A stretch of 64,000 bases of DNA from Hermatobates lingyangjiaoensis (Eukaryota > Arthropoda > Insecta > Hemiptera > Hermatobatidae), in the NCBI GenBank assembly GCA_026182355.1, contig JAPFBL010000084.1:11950001-12014000 (forward strand), written 5' to 3'. How positions within the stretch are numbered: position 1 is the first letter of the stretch; the number at the start of each line of letters is the position of its first letter. The position numbers were made by a program, and so were the translations under genes. Below the pieces are notes generated by a model. That model was not told the DNA's origin. It was given only the letters and a program-made list of their open reading frames with translations, and did not search any database. This document shows positions 11,262-23,872 of this stretch, piece after piece.

Positions 11262-13400
11262 GCAAAGTGATAAGTGTTATGGGGAGGTAGGTAGGTAGTG
11301 TTTGTTAAGAGTCTCTCAGGTCAGTCGCTCTTGGAATATCCGCCTACTTATACGAATGAGAACAGAAAAACCCAACACCACATTACAAAATCAAGCAGTG
11401 AGGAGGGCAGTAAAAATAAGTAAGATACTAATTGAATCGACTATAGATACCCAATTTTAATCAATAATAATCTTCTCATGCTATAAACTGGTTTATTGCC
11501 ATTCAGTAAATCAGTTAACTTACTAGAGAAAATACTTACTGGTTAATTTAGGTGTCTTGTCAGAGTATATTCTATTCTTTCAATAAAATTTTGCAAGCTT
11601 CTCACGTACGGTTCTTCAACAATGAGGTCTGGTGTTGTCAGAGTGTCATAGAAAATGATATACAGCCCCCGTTTTGAAGCCAAGAATTTATCAGAATTTT
11701 ACTTTTCTCTATTTGGGAAAGTTTACTTTCCTGAGTGCCATTTATTATTTATCCTACCGTGAAAACATTTTTCTGAATATGTGGGATTGTGTTTCAACAA
11801 GTAGTATTTGGAAAAGTATATTAAGGAATAATAAGGTGTATATTTTGGATAATATTTGAATGGTGAATACGAAGTATTCAGTCTCATACAGAAATTTGTA
11901 AGATACACAAATAAAAATTTGCCTGACGGACGTCGCTATTTGCATGCTTCAATTTTAAGGATGTGCTTCTTAATCATTTATGTTTAATTTTGGAAGGTTG
12001 TTAAATTGAAATAATATACGCATTTACTGAAAATGGAGAATATCCATTATCCATCTGCTGTTTTTGTAAAGGTCAGTAAACATTGTTACGAATGGGGAAT
12101 GGTAAACCATGGCTGCTGAAAATTTGGAGCTGTTTGACATGGATATGGGAAATTTCACAGGACGATTTGTTAGAATACATAAATTCTATAGTTCTTAGAT
12201 AAAAATCTCTGTATATTTGTTCTGATTAAAAGTATTCGATGGCATTTTATCGATAACTCATTGGATATCCAAGGAGCAGCTCATAGTGATTCTTTTAAGT
12301 TTTACAGAGTTTTCTATTTTGTTATCTAAAATTTTTGGAACTGATTTTGTTGATTAGCCCTTCTGATAGGTATGTTGTTTCTTATCAAGATGCTTATTTA
12401 CCTAAAATTTCACAAGTTACTTCAGTTAGAGCGCAATAGTTTCCGTTTATATTGCACCATTACTCTTCCAAATTGTAAGCTCATGAAATGTATTAATATA
12501 ATTCTTAATACATAATTTCAAATAATTTTAATCACTGGAGATGTGGCATAAAGTCAGTAGATATTGTTTTATGAAAAACGTTAAAGTACCTTTCCTATAC
12601 TTCAAAACTACCCAAAGAGAATCGGGTTCTTAAGGACACCAAGAACTGTTATGTGACACTTTGATTTGTTAGTGTGCGATATGAAAATTTATTACAAATA
12701 CTTTCACTAAAAAACCATCAATCTTCCTGGAAACACCATAAATATATGGTTCATTGGTGTTTCCAATTATAGTTGTAAGAAATTATTACCTCTGTATATC
12801 ATACAGAGGTCTATCATACTGTATATCATACCCTTTAAATGATCTTCAAAGTTCGTTTATTAAACCTTTAAATATTATTTAAGTTTGAATCGTTTTTCGC
12901 AAAAAAATTCTTAGTTAATATTAAAAACTCCATCAACTACAGCGGAATATCAATTATTCCAAGCTGAGTTTTCAGTTTTTAGAGTAATATTGCCTTTTAC
13001 AGTAATCAAAATTTCTTAAACATTTTGTTTCATACTAATTTTAGGTAAATATATTCACAAAAGTTAGTTTTTTATCATTAGAATTTTAACTACTAGAAGA
13101 TTCTTTAGCATTATGAAATCTACCATAATGCCATTTTCTGTTCTTATAATTTCGACATAAAATATCCAGCTCATTCTCTGAAAAGATACTATTTTATGAC
13201 ATAATTTCATTATCATCCGTTAACGGGTGTCTAAAAATTATCGGAGTTAATCGTTCAAATCATATGACAAAACGGCCTGTCAAATCATTGAATAAATCCG
13301 AATTTCTTTTTTAGGCAATACTGTTCCCAGTTACATCCCAAAATTTATATACTCTAAGTATTAGCACGAGAAACACTCTACGTTTAAGTATTAACACTCT
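11262..13400. other. AT-rich stretch without a recognised feature
   Basis: The open frames on both strands at 11674-11945 overlap each other and show no domain. Nothing else is recognised. Confidence 0.4.
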
Positions 13401-15700
13401 AAGTATTAGTAGTTTAAGAAAAAAAAAGTTGTCTAATATCATGTTTCACCAAAAAAGTGGATATGCTGTAGTACAATGTTGCCCAAAAACAATAGGTCAT
13501 ATTTACACTCTGAGGGCTAACTTTGAGTAAAATATCATTTTGATCCATAAAACGGTGGTCTGTAGTGTGCCCGCAAACTTTTGGATAGCAAACACCCATG
13601 TTATAATGATTATAACAGGATTATTCATGACACCTCACCATAGATTTACAGTCAATGACAATAAAATAGTAGAGCAACACGTGGCTAAGACAAATCTGTT
13701 TCATAAAAACAGTTTACCTGGAAAACATTACTAGGAAAGTGCTGTAGAATATACTTCAATGGAAGCGCTTTCCATGGGTCCCACTTCACTAATCGCTGTA
13801 TACCTTGCATTGATATTTCGATCTCAGAATACTCCTACACGTCGGTCTTCTATAAGTTATCCTGGATTGATGTACCAAGGATGTCACCTGATGTTCTTTG
13901 TGTTGTTTTCCTGAAAGAAGTTGTGTGATTATCCTCAAAGAAGTAATATTCTGCACCCAGTCCACAGCAGTCTCATGTTATACTATATAGGTGAACCAAG
14001 CGTATTTTTATATTTTATATTGCGACAAACAGAAATTTTATAAGTTTATGTTTTTGGTGTTAAGTTTAGAGGGGGAGTGGGGAAAAAACTGAAAAGAACT
14101 AATTTTATCAGATTTTGATCTCACATATTTGTGTAGGTTATAGAGCTGTGAAGAAAACAACACACCTTAGACTAACTGGTGTCTACATAATTTCAAAATT
14201 TAACAGTATTCTAAACGAAGCCTTTACCAAAAACTGGGCATTCCTTTAATGTGTCTGTTACCATATAGGTGGCCTTATATCTTAGACATTGAGAGCAAAT
14301 CTTTTTAGACAGAAAAAGTATCTGTAGGTTTGCCAATCTTGATACGATTTACTACAAGGTTAGGACCGCATGGATCACTCAAGAGTCTTGAAATTTTGGC
14401 ATTATCTTTAAAACAACTGAAAATATTTTTTTTCAATAAAATGTAAAAATTTTGACTTATCATTTAATCTGAAAGTTTTTGAGGGTGATACAAGCGATAC
14501 CGTTTGACATTATGTCGGGGATGAGTTAAGGTAATTTTTTTAATATTACATGAACCAGAAAATATTTTTTGACGCTAAACGCCAAATTTTTCTAAAAAAT
14601 TGAAGAGAAAATTAGCAATTTAAAAAGAATTGCGGTATTTAATTTCAATTACCGCAAAGAAATTTCAAAAACCCTTGATCACATTATATTTGTATTGGAG
14701 TCAGTCTTTTCGAAATAAACAAAAAACTGTCCAGTCATACTTAAAATTGTAGAAATGGTGGACTGTTCTCTATCTACATTTATGAAAGTCATTAAAAAAC
14801 TTAAAATCTGAAGTTCAATTTAGTTGTAACAATGGCATAGACAGTATGACAGCTATGGCTTCAGTCTAGTATCGGTAAAAACATATCGGTATGAGTCCGA
14901 TGAGTTTCATGCCTTCAGTTTAATATTTTATTAAGGTATCAGATTCATCCCTGATTTCACGATAATTATAACTAATGTAATGATAACAGCTCAATGTAAG
15001 TAAATGATACTTGTTGATTTAAATTTAAACAACACAAACTTCAGTTGGTGTTTAACGAGTTTGATGTTATGTTTACTTATAGTAAAGTTAAGTGGGCCAC
15101 TCCTAATTTTTAACAATTTTTCGATGATGTCTGAGTGTGTGTGTGTGTTTCCAAGAGTTATGAATGAGATTTTTTATGGTTGTATTAAAGAAGGAAAGTT
15201 ATTAGGTGCACTATCACAACAATTACTCCTTATTCTCCAGGGTTGCCAGTTGCCATTTTTCAATCCAACTTCGTTCTTTTCAAGTAGTTGGCATTAAATT
15301 GTCTGTCAGTCACAGGAATGAAAAAACAAAACTGAAATAATGCAAATTTTATCTAGTAACCTATAAAAGGCAGCTCCGTTTGATGAATTTAATACCAATC
15401 TTTCCCAACGGTCAGATTACGGCGGCAGCTTTTGATATCTCTGTCCTCAGTGACTTGACCCACAGACCTTTTAATAAGATTCTTTATTACTCAGAACGTA
15501 TAATATAGTGCAACAGAATTATCTAGCTCTGAAATTTTGTCAAAAAATGTAACTTAAAATTAGCTGTTTACAAAAAAAATGTAAAACACCGATTACTGTA
15601 AAAGGGCAATATACCCATAAAAAACTTAAAAATTTGTCTTAGAATAATGTATCACCCGCTATACATGTTGGATTTATTTACATTTTTTTGCTTAGTTTAT
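13400..15700. repeat. Diverged copies of the unclassified 2.8-kb repeat family
   Basis: 13440-13600 resembles the left-arm end near 8830-8930 in the same orientation (shared phrases: CCCAAAAACAATAGG, ATATCATTTTGATCCAT). 14360-15150 resembles 23830-24240 in the opposite orientation (TTCAATAAAATGTAAAAATT, TTTTCGATGATGTCTG). The copies are much older than the pair at 6135/23873. The open frame at 15004-15297 falls within this repeat and is not supported as a gene. Confidence 0.6.
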
Positions 15701-15721
15701 ATTGACTTGTTTGTTTGTTTA

Positions 15722-16887
15722 TCTATATAAATAAAAGAATGATTTTGTCTGTACATGGCTTAGAACTAACTCATTTCAAGTTTTCTTTACGTTTCATACA
15801 TTGGAGAAACCGAATCCACCCTTAGAAAAATTTCTGTCGGTTTGTCCCCAAAATTGTCACAAGTAAACTCAGCCACCGTAAGATATATCAAGCTAAAACA
15901 TTGACAGTAGATTTGTGTAGGTCAAACTTTAAATATAGGCTCTGAATAGATTGATAATTTAGTGCAAAAGCGAAGTTATAGACCTTTAAGCTGTATTTTG
16001 CCAACTTCACAGACATGTTTATTTTGAAAATATACTGTTGCTACACCAGTATATTTTCAATAAATAGGTATTGTTAGTTGATTTTAATTTCATTTGAGCG
16101 TATGAATATATTGCGTATTTGACATTATTGAAAAGGTGTTTCGCAGAGTTGAGGATGTACTATCTATTAAGAATAAATAGTTTTGTGAACGAGCAATTCT
16201 CAGTTCTTAAGATGAACAGGCAGGAAAAATCAACATCAACTTCTTACGCTATATCATGCCAAAAAAAGAACTTACAATTCAGTGAAGAGAGTGCTTAGTG
16301 ATGAGGAAGAAGTTTATTATCTAACTGAATTTCTTGACTGCCTGCTCATGAGTAAAAATTTCAAGTAGGTGCACCATAACAAATTTCATGTAATGAAACT
16401 TGAGTACCCCGGGAAATGTGCAACGGGACACGACTCTGAGTTTGTACTCTGCACAGATATGCCATAGAGGCGGACATCATGACTGGTTGTGGTATTTGGG
16501 AGTCTGTGTGTATACCACATATACCATTGATTCCAAGCCACTATCTGTTTCTGTTGAAGTGATTGCAAAGTCCCGTCAGAGTCTATTTCGCAATGATGTT
16601 AACTAAGTCGCAAGGGGAAACTCTATCTAATGCAGGAATTGAAGTTAGCGAGACCAAGTTTTTCTCACATGGTCTACCTGCAGTTTACTTGCTCATGAGT
16701 CAGAGGGTTCCAACTGTTTGTTCTTCCATGAACCTGAAGGACAGAGAGCAAATGTTGTATATACAGATTCATTTGCTTAACACTCTACTAATAATAGTAT
16801 TTTCTACTATTCTATAATTTCTAATGGCATTTTGGAATACTTTATTATAGAAATTTTGATCCCGTCAAAGACAGGTACGTTTGCTAG
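15722..16887 (+). mobile_element. Helitron copy 1 (complete ends)
   Basis: Starts A|TCTATATAAATAAAAG and ends TTTGCTAG|T, that is, 5'-TC and 3'-CTAG inserted between A and T, with no target duplication. A near-perfect short hairpin (CCGTC AAA GACAG) lies about 12 bases before the CTAG end. Both are Helitron hallmarks. The copy is 1166 bp and carries a decayed piece of Pif1-like helicase. It is inserted among copies of the unclassified repeat family. Confidence 0.8.
16290..16790 (+). pseudogene. Helitron Pif1-like helicase C-terminal remnant
   Basis: Translation in several frames gives SDEEEVYYLTEFLD (about 16295-16340), VYTTYTIDS, then LTKSQGETLSNAGIEVSET (about 16600-16660), equivalent to the NKSQGQT box of Pif1-type helicases. 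A decayed form of the SHGQLYVxxSRV box and a tail with MNLKDRE follow. In intact Helitrons this helicase sits C-terminal to the Rep nickase. Here only the C-terminal third survives, interrupted by frameshifts. The non-autonomous copies at 35 and 36 kb carry the same piece. Confidence 0.7.
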
Positions 16888-17079
16888 TATTCAATATATC
16901 AAGAAAAAAGCAGTTAATAGGTTACAAGGACAGCCGGATCCAATTTAGTTTAAATAGCTCATTCCAACTTTAGTTACATTTGTAAAAAATACTTTATCTT
17001 CAAAAAGAAGAGTTTAAAAGTATATGTAGAAACATTTATTGGAAATTTGTTTAGTTAACTACTATGAATGGGAAGTGTA

Positions 17080-17575
17080 TTTGACATTATTCGAAGAATG
17101 AAGACTGTAGGTCTAGAAGAGGTAGAGTCTTTGGATCACATTATATCTGTTTTTCAGCCTATAAATTTGGTATGGATATTATAGATTTACGTCAAATGAT
17201 ACCTAAAACTATAGAAATGAGGGATACTTTTCTATGTACAGTAATGAATGCCATATAAGAACTTAAAATCTGAATTTGAATTTAGTTACAACAATGGAAG
17301 ACCCAATATCAAAGGTATGACTACAGAGTGTTCCAGTTTGATGAGATTCAGTTTAATAATTTTAATAACATTTCAGATAGATCAGTGATTTCACGTTTCT
17401 TATAACTAATAATATGATTGCAGCTGCATGTAAACAATTGACAAATATTGATTAAAATGTATATATTGTCATATTAAATAAAACAAAACATCTCTTGTTA
17501 ACGAGTTTGGTATTATGTTCAGTTATAATAAAGTTGAGTGTAGGCCACTCCAGATTTTTTTCTTTTCGGTCTATT
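17080..17575. repeat. Diverged copy of the unclassified repeat family
   Basis: Resembles 14670-14860 (GATCACATTATAT, ACTTAAAATCTGAA) and ends with AGTTGAGTGTAGGCCACTCC, which also appears near 7070 and 25690. The Helitron at 15722-16887 probably split the local cluster. Confidence 0.55.
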
Positions 17576-18600
17576 CTTAGATACTTTTAATTACTGGGAT
17601 ATATTTAATCAAACATTCTACTACTTTGTTACACAACTAGAGAAACTCATATTCCATTTCGGCATTACCACCTTAAAATGGTAATAATCTGTTTCATGTT
17701 CATATTTATGAACCCATTATTTATATTAGTAAGTAATATTTTATTGGCGGACCTCTGAGTTATGCAGTTAAATATTTGTACGTTTTGTGATATTATAATA
17801 TCAATATTGCTATACAGCTGTTAAAATAAACATCTAAGTGCCAGAATGGTTATCAGAAACAGTTTGTTATCAGAAACTAAGAACTTAGTCCATAAGTTCA
17901 GATGTGACATAGGAAAGAGAGTTCCTTAAATTATTAAATTATAACCGAAAGCAGTTACATAGATCCTTCTGGTGTTGTTTGATTTTAATTAAACCTGAAA
18001 GGCTATGAAAATAATTATTATGTGTTTACTACAATTTGTTTACTGATATACATTTAAAAATATGTATCATATTTACAGAATATAATTGATTTTAAATTTA
18101 AGATATATTATTTTTAAGCAATGAAAAATAATATTAATAACTTTTCTAATTGAATAATTTAACGTGTGAGGCGTTGAAGAAATAGGATTAATAGTGGAAA
18201 GAATGTTATCTACACAACATGATACTAGTGTCAGAAGAAAATAGTAAAGTAATCATACTGTAATAGGATTATTTCTTACGACTTTGTTATAACATAGCAT
18301 TAAAGCTGATTTTTCAAGGGAGAAATAAAAACTCTCATAAAGTAAGTCTCACAATGTTATAGGTGTTGTAATTCACAGTTTTATTAGCTCTTAGCTTAAA
18401 GGATTATTTGATGTTATTGGACACAAATTTAAGCACACCTACTTCTCTATTTTCCTTTGAATTGATATTTACATTTTTTAAGAACCTAAATTATCCTAAT
18501 AAGAGTATTTGTTATATCAAATTAAAATAAGTTAATTCATCACTGAAATAATTGTGTACCTATTATATATATATATTTTTTTTTAATAACAAACGGAAGG
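17576..18600. other. AT-rich stretch without a recognised feature
   Basis: No open frame, element end or structured repeat that I can support. Confidence 0.4.
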
Positions 18601-18626
18601 ACGATCCATACTGGCCATAATAAGAG

Positions 18627-18768
18627 TTCAAAATCGAAGAAGAGTAACACACAGAGTAAAGATTAACACAAAGTAACACACTCACAAACTCAGAGTTTAA
18701 GTTAACACATTGAGTTTGTAAGTGTGTTTCTTTACTCTGTGTTTACTCTTCTTCGATTTTGAACTCAT
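18627..18768. repeat. Imperfect fold-back next to (TA)n
   Basis: The outer arms GAGTTCAAAATCGAAGAAGA (18627) and TCTTCTTCGATTTTGAACTC (ending 18768) are complementary, with weaker complementarity inside (ACTCACAAACTCA against TGAGTTTGTAAGTG). It borders a (TA)n tract. The ACTCTGTG phrase also occurs beside a PLE end at 41220, so this is probably another inverted PLE terminus. Confidence 0.6.
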
Positions 18769-18894
18769 ATATATATATATATATATACATATATAATATA
18801 TATGTTGAATGCCAGATTAGATATTGAAAAAGACGAGCCAATCCCTGTTACGTATTACTTTGGGCACTTCTTATTGGTTGTGGGTGTTTTTTCG

Positions 18895-19320
18895 TTAAAT
18901 ACGTTTCTCCTTAGCACACTCCGTCTGCTCGGCCGCCTCAGCCTTCACTCCAGGAGAGGGCTCGCAGTCCCTACTTAATTTTCCAATAGAGTTAGATGAA
19001 GGTCTTGGCGTCCTGGCTTGGAAGTGTACCTCGTCGAACTCGGTGTTTACTATGGGCTTAGTGGATTTCATTAGATACTGGTTGTTGGTGTTTTCTGTAG
19101 ATTCTATTGTTGTGGGTGTATGTAGAACCTTTCCCCGTCGGTTTCCTAACACGCTTGGCCGCATCCGCCGTCCTTCCTGGAGAGGGCTCGCAGTCCCTAC
19201 TTTAATTTCACAGAGGTCAGGAATGGCATAGGCGTCCTCACGTAGAAGAATTCCTCGTAAGAACCTGGTCCGGGCTATGGGCATTATGAGTTGAAGTTGA
19301 GTGTGTGTGGCGTTTGTCAT
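18895..19320 (-). repeat. PLE-associated segment with internal about 210-bp duplication
   Basis: Two diverged tandem copies are visible: AGAGGGCTCGCAGTCCCTAC occurs at about 18954 and again at about 19181, each followed by AATTT and then a GGCGTCCT phrase. A 141-codon frame runs through on the minus strand with paired motifs (KVGTASPLQEG and LSRDCEPSPG). A similar paired RDCATSxPxG arrangement exists in the palindrome at 52175-53390, so both probably belong to the same class of PLE flanking repeat. I do not claim a real protein. Confidence 0.5.
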
Positions 19321-19499
19321 TAGACCCCTTTACTGCAGTGTTTTCTTGGGGAATGCGTGGCGCCTTCCTCGTGTCGTTGCGCCATTATATATATATAAAT
19401 ATATATATTTGTAAAAGTTGGGAGCAGTCCTTCTTCAATACATGTTTTTAAAAACTGGATGTCTGTTTCCACTTGATTTAATTTTGTCTTAATATATAT

Positions 19500-19521
19500 A
19501 TATATAATTATATATCATATA

Positions 19522-19565
<44 letters not shown>

Positions 19566-19720
19566 TATATATACACTTCAATGTACATAAAAAACATAGA
19601 AATTAAAAACACAAACTTACAGTCTCTAATTTTCGGTTGAACCGTCTTCAGGAGAGATAAGAGAGGGAAACCAAGTGCACTGGTACAGAGACGGTTGGAG
19701 ACCAACAATGTTGTCACATA
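19500..19720 (-). mobile_element. PLE family-B terminus with (TA)n
   Basis: Read on the minus strand: a hammerhead-like motif (19623-19655), about 70 bases of spacer, then a (TA)n tract. Sequence on the other side of the ribozyme (GGAGAGATAAGAG...GACGGTTGGAGACCAAC) recurs at 41247-41300 and partly at 61948, defining the family. Confidence 0.65.
19623..19655 (-). ncRNA. Hammerhead-like ribozyme motif, PLE family B
   Basis: Minus strand: stem I TCTC, CTGAAGA, one unpaired C, stem II GGTT C AACC, GAA, stem III AATT, A, stem I GAGA. Stems I and II pair perfectly. This is one of the best preserved examples in the window. Confidence 0.7.
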
Positions 19721-19721
19721 C

Positions 19722-20129
19722 TCGCCCGGTCATAGAAAATAAGGTAGACAAGAATCAATTTAAATTAAAATAGGAATATGAAGAATAATAGTAAATACAA
19801 AAACAAATAAAATAAAAACAAATAAAATAAAATGAACAGAAGAAATGATATATAAATAAATGAAAATAAACTTGCCAATTATACAAGTCATATCGAGTTT
19901 CTTTATAACTCTATGACATTTAATATTCAACTTAACGCTCTTAAGCATAAAAATTCAATTGATTTGCCTCCACTCTTTTGGTTTCAAATTTCAAATAAGG
20001 TTTTATCTCTTCCCTTCAGTTTAGTTATCTGATACTAGATAATTATATACAATTCTGCTCTTCTTAACTTAACCATTTCAAGTCTATTATTAAAGTTTGA
20101 CTATCATTTTGTATACACGTTTAGGTCGT
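19722..20129. other. A-rich low-complexity stretch
   Basis: Repeated AAATAAAATA-type sequence without a gene. Confidence 0.4.
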
Positions 20130-21172
20130 TATCGCTTCATTAGGTCGTATGAAGAAGCTTCTCTTCAAACTGAAAAGTTTCAGCCTCCCTGACTGGTTTA
20201 CTGACCTTATAAAATCATTCCTTTTTAATAGACGATTTTTTGTTGCCATTAATGACCAACATTCTCCTATAGGACAGATGCTGAGAGGCGTACCTCAGGG
20301 AAGTGTGTTAGGGCCAATCCTTTATTTCCTATATACGTATGACTTCCCAAATCCTCCCGCAGTTCTATTCCCGAATTCTCCGAGAAAAACTGAGTTGTTT
20401 CTGGGTCTCTTTGCTGATGACATTTCAGTGGCTTTTAAATGTGCCAGTGTGGAGTTTGACACAAGACAGTTACAAATCTACCTTGATCAAATTTCTCACT
20501 GGTTCAGTAGCTGGAAACTTGAAGTCAATCCAGCAAAAAGCATCCACATACAATTCAGTAAAGGGACGCCCAAGCAACCTTCCCCCGTCTTTATTAGTCG
20601 CCAGTTAATACCTTACAGATCCTAGGCCAAATACCTAGGAATAATAATTGACAGCAGTATCACGTTCAAACACCATCTAAAAAATTGATATAAATTGGGT
20701 CTGGCACTAATGTCGAATTTGTATCCTCTCCTGAAGTCGAAGAATATTCCACAGGTAGTAAAGGACCTCATTTATAAGGTGGTAATTAGGGCTAGCATGA
20801 CTTATGGATGCTCGACCTGGTTACAAGCTGCAAGAACTAATAAAACACTTATACAGATAGTTCAGAATAAATGCGCACGTCTTATGGCTGGGGCACCTTG
20901 GTATGCCAGAAATGTGGATATTCAAAGAGACCTCAGGTTAGAAACAATTGACCAATTCACGAGTAGACTGGTGACCAATGAGGACACGAAAATTCCAACC
21001 CATCCAAACCCCCTTATCCAAAGCCTATCCCAAATAATTCCCCAAACACATCCACATTAGAAGCTGTTATTAAAATAGAAGGCCAAACCCTTGAAAAAGA
21101 CTGACAAGACACGACACAAGACCAAACAACCACGAAATGACGTAAACGGACGAACCACATAAAAAAAAAAAA
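20130..21172 (+). pseudogene. 5'-truncated Jockey-like LINE, reverse transcriptase relic
   Basis: Translation from 20149 reads LPDWFTDLIKSFL, then RGVPQGSVLGPILYFLY (RT motif 4 region) and LFADDISVAF with the catalytic FADD at 20410-20421. NPAKSIHIQFS and, after a stop at 20623, KYLGIIIDSSITF follow. The C-terminal part (20695-21060) includes NKCARLMAGAPWYARNVDIQ, typical of Jockey-clade non-LTR retrotransposons. A 12-base poly(A) run at about 21161-21172 marks the 3' end. The copy lacks its N-terminal RT, endonuclease and ORF1, and has at least two internal stops. Truncation at the 5' end is the usual outcome of target-primed reverse transcription. Confidence 0.85.
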
Positions 21173-21499
21173 GTACAGACATTTACTTACTGACCCCACA
21201 ACCACAACAGGACAATAATTCAGCAGTAGTAGGTCCGTGACCTGGAACTGCTAATACAACGTGCACAACAGTGCGCGGAAAGAATCGTTGGTAGTTGGTC
21301 GTTGACCTCCTCATCATTCTGCTGACAAGGGATACACAGTTGTGCTTTGGACCGAGATGTTTATGAGTGACTTGTACAGGCGCAATGGCAAGATTCCTTA
21401 TCGTACAAACCTCTTCCCTCTGATCGTATTTTTTGTGTTTAATTTTTATCTGCAAAATTTATAAGCCCAAAGTGTATAAGCATGAGCAGAAAAAAAGTA
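21173..21499. other. Stretch without a recognised feature
   Basis: A 90-codon minus-strand frame (21183-21455) has a slightly elevated G+C content but no domain I recognise and no clear splice pair. Left unassigned. Confidence 0.35.
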
Positions 21500-23247
21500 T
21501 GGTCAATATTCAAATGATTATAATAGTCTTTATGTTTAATTTGCGAGAGAGCATTATCAAACGAACCTATTAAACCATCCGGATTAATGGAACATTTACA
21601 AACAAATCATCCTTGTAAAGTGGATAAAGAATCCTTTAAATCATCCTTGTAAATGTCTTCTTTCAACAAATTAAATGCAAATTTGAAAAGCGGCAAACAG
21701 TGATAAAAATGGTTAATAAATCTGAGGATCAAGCAGGTCGGGGGCTGTTAACTTCTTACAAAGTGTCATATTTGATTGCTAAATGTGGAAACCGCACATC
21801 ATTGGAAAAAAGCTATAATTCCCGCCGTGAAAACAATTATAAGTACAACGATAAGTCCAAGCGCCAGTAACATCACCAGTTCAATTCCAATGAGTAATGA
21901 CTCAGTTGCCAGAGGAATTGATGAAATGGCAGAAGATATTGAGGAAGGCTTATGTTCCGAGCTAAGAACAACTGAATTTGCCCTGCAATTGGATGAATCA
22001 ACTTTGAGAGACAATAAAGCACTACTCCATAGTTATGTTCGTTTTGTAAATAAGAAAGACCAACTATTGTTGGTATGAAATGAACAAAGATCAACTATTG
22101 TTCAGCAAAATTCTTCCTTCAGACAAAAAGGCTCTACCATTTTTTGATAAGAAGAATATTCCATCATCAACTGTGATGGCTTGTGCCACTGACGGAGCGC
22201 CATCCATGATTGCCCGTCATGTGGATTTTTGCAACACTTGAAAAGTGTTGTGACAGGAATGTTTGATATCCCCCACTGTGTTTTGCATCGATAGTATTTA
22301 GTTGCTAAAAATCTAAGTGTCAAGCTACACGAGTCACTGCAAATTTTTATTAAGGTAATTAATAAGAGAAGGGCAGCTCTGTTGAATGACCGTATGTTAC
22401 TTCAGTGTGCCGAAAAAATGAAGAGGAATTTGAACGTTTATTGTTTCATACGTAAGTCAGGTGGCTTTCCAAAGATAAATGATTACGAAGATTGTACGAA
22501 CTGTTTGACACTGTCGTCAAATTTATCCAAAATGTTGTTGAAGTTATTTGTAAGGAATTAAAGAAAAGTCGAACAGATTTGGCATATCTTTCAGATATTT
22601 TTGAAAAAATGAATCAAGTTGCCTTAAAACTTCAAGGAAATTATATCGATTTCATTAAAGCTAATAGCGTTATTACGAGTTTAAATGACAAATCGACCAT
22701 ATTTCACCGAAGTGTTGCAAAGCAAGATTTGTGCTAATTTCCAGGGTTAGACGAAATAATGCTTGAAATTGAACTTTTAAGTTAGAAAGTATCCATTTAT
22801 TGTGCACATCTTGAATCTTTAAAAAAAGATATAATCATTCGCTTTGAAGACCTGACTGAATTAACGATACCACAATGGGTTAGTGACCAATTTTCTGTTG
22901 ATGCACAAGAGTGTTGTAAATGATGCTTGCAATTGGAACTTATAGACTTGCTAAACGATTTAGAGGTCCAAGTTCTTTTTAAGAAAGAATGCAGAAACTC
23001 TTTGTTGATTTCACTGAGAAAAAAATATAAAAATCTCTACAAAGCATTAAAACTATATATTATTGCCTTTTCTACTTATATACATATTTCCAATCTTGTG
23101 GTAAAAGGGTTCAGTGCAATTGTGAATCTGTTACCGAAAAATCGTAACTGCTTACAAATAAGTTTGAAAGGAGATCTGAGACTATTTCTGTCATATGTGG
23201 AACCAGACTTTGAAGTAACAAGTCACCGGACTCAAGGAAGTCATTAA
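21500..23247 (+). pseudogene. hAT transposase relic (SCAND3/ZBED5-like)
   Basis: Reading across frames the pieces occur in the order of hAT-Charlie-type transposases. First comes a BED-finger remnant (CERALSNEPIKPSGLMEHLQ, about 21542-21600), then KSEDQAGRGLL and a domain with MSNDSVARGIDEMAEDIEE and TEFALQLDEST (21776-22078, the first catalytic-region DEST). A decayed CATDGAPSMI region (about 22180), LVAKNLSVKLHESLQ (about 22300) and KKSRTDLAYLSDIFEKMNQV (22560-22620) follow. Last is the C-terminal dimerisation region (FSAIVNLLPKNRNCLQI, GDLRLFL) ending at 23247. Several frameshifts and stops break it. No terminal inverted repeats were found. Domesticated relatives exist in animals, but the breaks here argue against function. 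Confidence 0.85.
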
Positions 23248-23872
23248 TATTCCAGCTGGTCAGCAATAAAATATTTTTTATGTCTAAATATTTCTTTAAA
23301 TAAATAATTATACTGTTTTTTATTCCGTATGTAGTTATTTTAATGAAAAAGTGGATTTATAACCTATATTTAATTTCTTCCTTCATATAAATATATTTGT
23401 GTACAATGACAGCAGGTCTTCCCTTAAGCATATGTTATTAAAATATTTATATATTTACGAACCTGTGCTTGTGTGGCATACAACTATGTAATCAATATTT
23501 TTATCAATATTTTTATTCACTATTTTATGTACAATAATTTTTAAAAGGAGGGGGCGTTAGTACTTATTATTTTGCATATATTCTTACCAAGGAAGGGCTG
23601 GCACAAAAAAGGTTGGGAAACATGCTTTAGAGTCTTGTTGGCATCATCTTGTAAACTATGAAAAAATTGTGTTTATTGAAAAAATCAATAACTGAAAAAA
23701 TCCTACTCCAGAACTTTAATGTTAAACCTATAGGACATATTTTTACTTTACTATACGAGTAAATAAAGTATAGTGATCGTGAAAAAATTCGATCTCGAGA
23801 TTTTGACGGAATTACCTGTTTTGAGGTCCCAGAAGTCGTTTTATGAAGTTTTTTCGATGATGTCTGTGTGTG
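23248..23872. other. AT-rich stretch without a recognised feature
   Basis: A short minus-strand frame at 23627-23881 is not supported. Confidence 0.4.

Noticed and set aside
21183..21455. Minus-strand 90-codon frame
   Set aside because: No recognisable family, and located between two transposon relics. Evidence is too thin.
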